The position numbers were made by a program, and so were the translations under genes. From the NCBI GenBank assembly GCA_036874045.1, contig CM072335.1, positions 26,915,501 through 26,979,500 on the forward strand: 64,000 bases of DNA. Direction: 5' to 3'. The notes beneath the pieces were generated by a model. The model worked only from the letters and a program-made list of their open reading frames with translations. It searched no databases and had not been told where the DNA came from. Shown here in pieces: positions 60,361-64,000 of the stretch. Each line of letters starts with the position of its first letter. The first letter of the stretch is position 1. This stretch comes from Cymodocea nodosa (Eukaryota; Streptophyta; Magnoliopsida; Alismatales; Cymodoceaceae).

Positions 60361-62609
60361 AAGATCCTAATTACCAAAATAACCTTCGTACAACCACCAA
60401 TTTTCATTGGCACTTACGTGTTTATGGTAATTGATATTAATAAACTCTGGTCACGAAAATCATAAATGAGGTGGAGTTTGAAGAATTGCTATAATAAGGT
60501 AATTAAGAAAATAATAGAAACATAGAAGAAAATGCAATTGTAAAATATAAGGGAAAAAAATTGAAAATTAGTATAGATCCAAAAGAGTTTCCAAACTAAA
60601 CAAAATGAGCTACTTCTTAAATTCACCTCCTTGTAATAATAAAACCAGGTTTCTTTCAATACTAACATTATTAAGACAATTAACATTACTGGTCTATCTT
60701 TGTAAAGATACAACTGCTAGTTTCAAAGCAATTGAGTTTCGCTAAGACTATCAACCCTGCGAAGATAAAAAAATTCTAACAAAAAATGGTTAATTCCAAA
60801 ATATTGGAAAAATGTTAAGGTGATATTTTAATCAAATTACCTAAATAAAACATTGTTTCTATTTTTATAACAAGTACAAGAATAGAGATTTTGATATCGA
60901 CTTTACTTCAAATGTAAAAAACAAAATTCAAAAATCATCAAACACGAATGTGTCAATTGCCTTTAAGGAATTATTTCATTTTATTGATTACTGGAGTCAT
61001 CAATAAATTGTTGTCACGTTTATCTTGCAGATCATCGTAAACATACCTATCAAACACGTATTTCGGTCAATCAATTCTTAGTTTAAACAAACATTAAATT
61101 CCAGTGGTCAACTTTCTAAATTCTAGAAGGTCGAGGACTACGGTGGAAGATTCTGGGGAAGAGGAAAAAAACAAAACTTTCCGGTCCACCTGGAAAATAT
61201 TGGAATCACATGTGCATCTCTAAAAAAATATACGTTTACTTGTGTAGGAGACTTAGATATTTTATGATTAAGTAAAAATCATAAAAGAACGAGAGGAGAT
61301 GGTAAATGAATAGTTGATCTTCATCGTTTATTACTATTTTTTATACTTATTTATTTATAGATATCAATATCTAAAATACAATAAATATTTATCTTACAAT
61401 TTAAATATATTAACTTAAAACTTATCGATAATAAAGATTTCATTTAAAATAAATGTCAAATACAATCTTCACTGGCAATAGATTTCAAATTGATATATAT
61501 AAACTTAAAATAAACATCGATAATATTTTTAACATCGAACGTCTCCAAAAATATCAAACTCTTTTATAAAATACAATGTTACGCTTAAATGTTATTATCT
61601 TCCATTAAATTTAAATTCAATTTGCTCTTAATCTATTTTTGCAAAAGACTAATTTGCCCCTGTTAGTGTAAAATGGCACGTGAAACACCCGAAAAGACCC
61701 TCTCTTCTCCTCTCTCCTGACGACGAATGGTTCTCCTAAAACCTCATATCTCAAGATTGTTTCACTAATACTTAATGAACTATCATTAGATAACCAAATT
61801 TAATTGAAATGGTAATTACGACAGAAGTTACATTCTAAGAACATACAGATGAATAAGTATTTTTAAGGCAAAATCTTAGATTCATCTCTCTCGTTAGTTC
61901 AGGGTTCGTTACTCCGTTGATGTGGTTAAATAGTAATATATCGTTTAAATAGAAATTAAGTTAAACTTATATCACGAACAATTCCTTTAGTTCGTCATTA
62001 ATTGATTTTAAGCTAAAACTTTCACATGATCATTAGAACAACAAATTCACTTGTAAACGCTTATAAGTATATAAATAAATTATTAATAAGAGAATATTGA
62101 AATTAATCCTACATTATTTAAATAAAAATTATAACTTAAATACATGTAATAATAGATCCCTCTCTCGTCATCACCCCAGCTGATAAGGTAGAGACGGAAG
62201 TCCAGGGCACATGAGCACAGCTCACACCGAGCTGCAGCCCTGCAGCTTCGGATGCAGCGGCAGTCTATTCCAATCTTTAACTTTTACGAAGAAGATGATG
62301 AAAAGATGTCGAAATTCTGATAAAATTTACATTTCATACTACAAAACGATCAAATATGTAAACATGAAAATAGCTCCAAGATCGGGTTGGACTAAACTTT
62401 ACACGCTGAAAAGGGGTAGAGAAAAAGGGCGGCCTATTCAACGTCAAGGGAAAGGACGATTCTCCTCGGAGAAAACGACGATCGTGACAGACCACAACGA
62501 CGAACCCTGGATCTGACATAACGGAATAGTAAGGGGGAAAAAATTTTGACTCAAACATTTTGACGGCCTTGATGTTGATGAAGAGAAAGATGGAATGATA
62601 AGCTCAAGT
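60361..62609. other. AT-rich intergenic region
   Basis: Between the AGD14 promoter and the end of the SYP32-type gene I find no coding sequence with recognisable similarity, no RNA gene and no clear element. A GC-richer patch at 62170-62260 is unexplained. Confidence 0.5.
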
Positions 62610-63774
62610 TTATGCCACAAAAAATAAGAAAATCATCAGAAAAAACACTAAAACAAAGAATATCTTGATCATCAGCCACCTATTGGAAGATATACCATTA
62701 AGGTACTTCACCAGAGCACCTTGCGCTCCCTCTACGTTGGACAAAGTGTCATCCATATTCTCATCAATCCTGTACATAAAAGAGACTGAATTCATGCTAA
62801 CGCATTGTGACGGCGCCCAAAGAGAAAAAGTGTCCTAGTAGATAGGTCACAAAAAAACAAATATTTGCAAGAGTAATCAGGTATTCATGATAAATGATAA
62901 AACCTACTGTCTACATGCGGATGACGCAACAGCGATTATTATCATAAACACACTATGCGAGTTCAATCACAAGAAATTTTTTTTCCCATTTATTCTTATC
63001 CATTACTAAACTTTCCGTTAAATTCTTTTTCACTATATCCACCAAGTAAATTTTTAGTTCACTATGTGACAAATATAACCAAAATATCAAATATAAATAA
63101 AAAGATATCAAAGAAATACCATGGGTACATAAATTTACAATAATGATCATGTTTAATCTGAATATCCAATGAAAATAACAAAAAATTCTATACTTGCAAG
63201 ATCAATCAATTTTAAATGTTAAGACAACAAAAAATCTCACATATGTAGAAAATATAAAAAATAAAAACAACCAGAAAACAGAAAGAAAATGCTTGGAATG
63301 GTCAGAATTTAGACCGCCAATGCCTAGGTGGTGCCTAGCCCCATAGGCAGGCCACTAAAGGTTAAAATGACCCAAGCATAGTCCATATGTGGGGTCGAAA
63401 ACTTCCCGGGCATCTAGGAGCCCACGATGATAAGTATGCTTATAGCGACACATGATGTTTTGGACAACGTGCAAGATAGGAAAATAACCATACAAATGCA
63501 AGATTGAACATAGGAATCACAATACAAAATGCCATTTTTAACAAGATCGTAATTGCATTGTGATATGATGGAATAAAACCTGATAGCTAGTTCCCCCTGC
63601 TGCGACACCATCGTTGCCAGTTGTGTAAAGATGTTACTCAATTCATGGATTGTTGACTCAACATTCTGAAGAGCCTCTGCACGGCTTTGCATGTAAGCAT
63701 CCTGCACTGGAACTAGCTGTTGTTGTTGCACTAGTGGCTGAGATGAGGAAGAAGCTTCTCCGTTCAGCTGCTTC
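62610..63774 (-). CDS. SYP32: SYP32-type Qa-SNARE (syntaxin), C-terminal exons
   Basis: SYP31/SYP32 are cis-Golgi Qa-SNAREs that drive ER-Golgi membrane fusion. Two exons are in the window: 63580-63774 and 62610-62769, joined within an AGG codon. They encode a Gln-rich stretch (VQQQQLVPVQDAYMQ), the SNARE helix (ALQNVESTIHELSNIFTQLA then TMVSQQGELAIRIDENMDDT, with the zero-layer Gln in SQQGE), and the tail anchor (SNRWLMIKIFFVLVFFLMIF and LFFVA at the very end). The exon at 63774 begins in phase 2, so the gene continues past the right edge. The ISSNRWLM and FLFFVA stretches are a strong match to SYP32 and weaker to SYP31. Confidence 0.93.
63300..63430. repeat. Short CCTAGG-rich repeat piece in the SYP32 intron
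   Basis: The words TGCCTAGGTGGTGCCTAGCC and GGCATCTAGGAGCCC occur here, and a similar cluster (CCCCCTAGGCATCTAGGCAT) lies at 49970-49990 in an ATP synthase d intron. Such clusters recur in plant genomes. The element they belong to is not identified. Confidence 0.3.
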
Positions 63775-64000
63775 CTGTTAACAAAAAGAAAAGTAATTTA
63801 TCTAAGTATTTCAATATTAAAACAGTCCAAATTTGTTAGCTTGAGAATTTAGTAAAATTCTACAACCTAATTAGAATTGGCTTCATTTGCGAAGAAAATG
63901 TCTACTTTCTCGCACTGTATATCATGTGAAAATAAAAAAGCAAGCAGTTCAAAGAAAAGATACAGATTATGATCCATGGTGGTTCCTTTTGAATAATCTT

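Noticed and set aside
1-64000. CRISPR arrays, operons, bacterial or organellar inserts
   Set aside because: No spaced identical repeats, and all genes have plant nuclear introns; nothing resembles plastid, mitochondrial or bacterial DNA.

Overview
The window is nuclear DNA of a flowering plant. It carries plant-specific genes (an arabinogalactan peptide, the thylakoid coiled-coil protein MFP1, the ArfGAP AGD14, the carboxypeptidase SOL1), GT-AG introns that are AT-rich, gene-poor AT-rich spacers, and worn LINE, copia and MITE remains. Species cannot be read from the sequence; a monocot is possible but unproven. All gene names come from remembered family resemblance and splice-frame consistency, with no database search.

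Layout: (1) 488-847, minus: first coding exon of a choline/ethanolamine kinase, with TATA box and CT-rich leader upstream. (2) 1300-6900: AT-rich spacer with a five-copy 30-bp repeat. (3) 7077-7514, plus: intronless eIF1A. (4) about 8717-20983, minus: SOL1-type M14 carboxypeptidase, at least 16 exons, introns loaded with LINE pieces and one copia fragment; its 3' end is broken across frames. (5) 22622-26095, minus: small conserved plant protein often mislabelled 'holocarboxylase synthetase', with a four-copy 44-bp promoter repeat. (6) 27018-27089: tRNA-Gln(CUG). (7) 27303-27896: MITE-like element. (8) 28384-28572, plus: AG-peptide. (9) 29583-37507, plus: Hsp110/HSP70-15-type chaperone, 9 coding exons. 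(10) 39535-43138, plus: MFP1, 4 exons. (11) 43937-47110, minus: plant PHAX-like RNA-export adaptor, 4 exons. (12) 49028-51582, minus: mitochondrial ATP synthase subunit d, 5 exons. (13) 53835-59794, minus: AGD14-type ArfGAP, 13 coding exons. (14) 62610-63774 and beyond, minus: 3' half of a SYP32-type Golgi syntaxin.

Most genes are housekeeping genes of unrelated pathways: translation initiation, protein folding, snRNA export, ATP synthesis, ER-Golgi traffic (AGD14 and SYP32), lipid synthesis and the plastid membrane. There is no operon-like logic. I did not find a new biological system. The points most worth a second look are the fractured 3' end of SOL1, the promoter-proximal array of TGGGCT motifs, the in-frame minisatellite in MFP1, and several small inverted-repeat elements.
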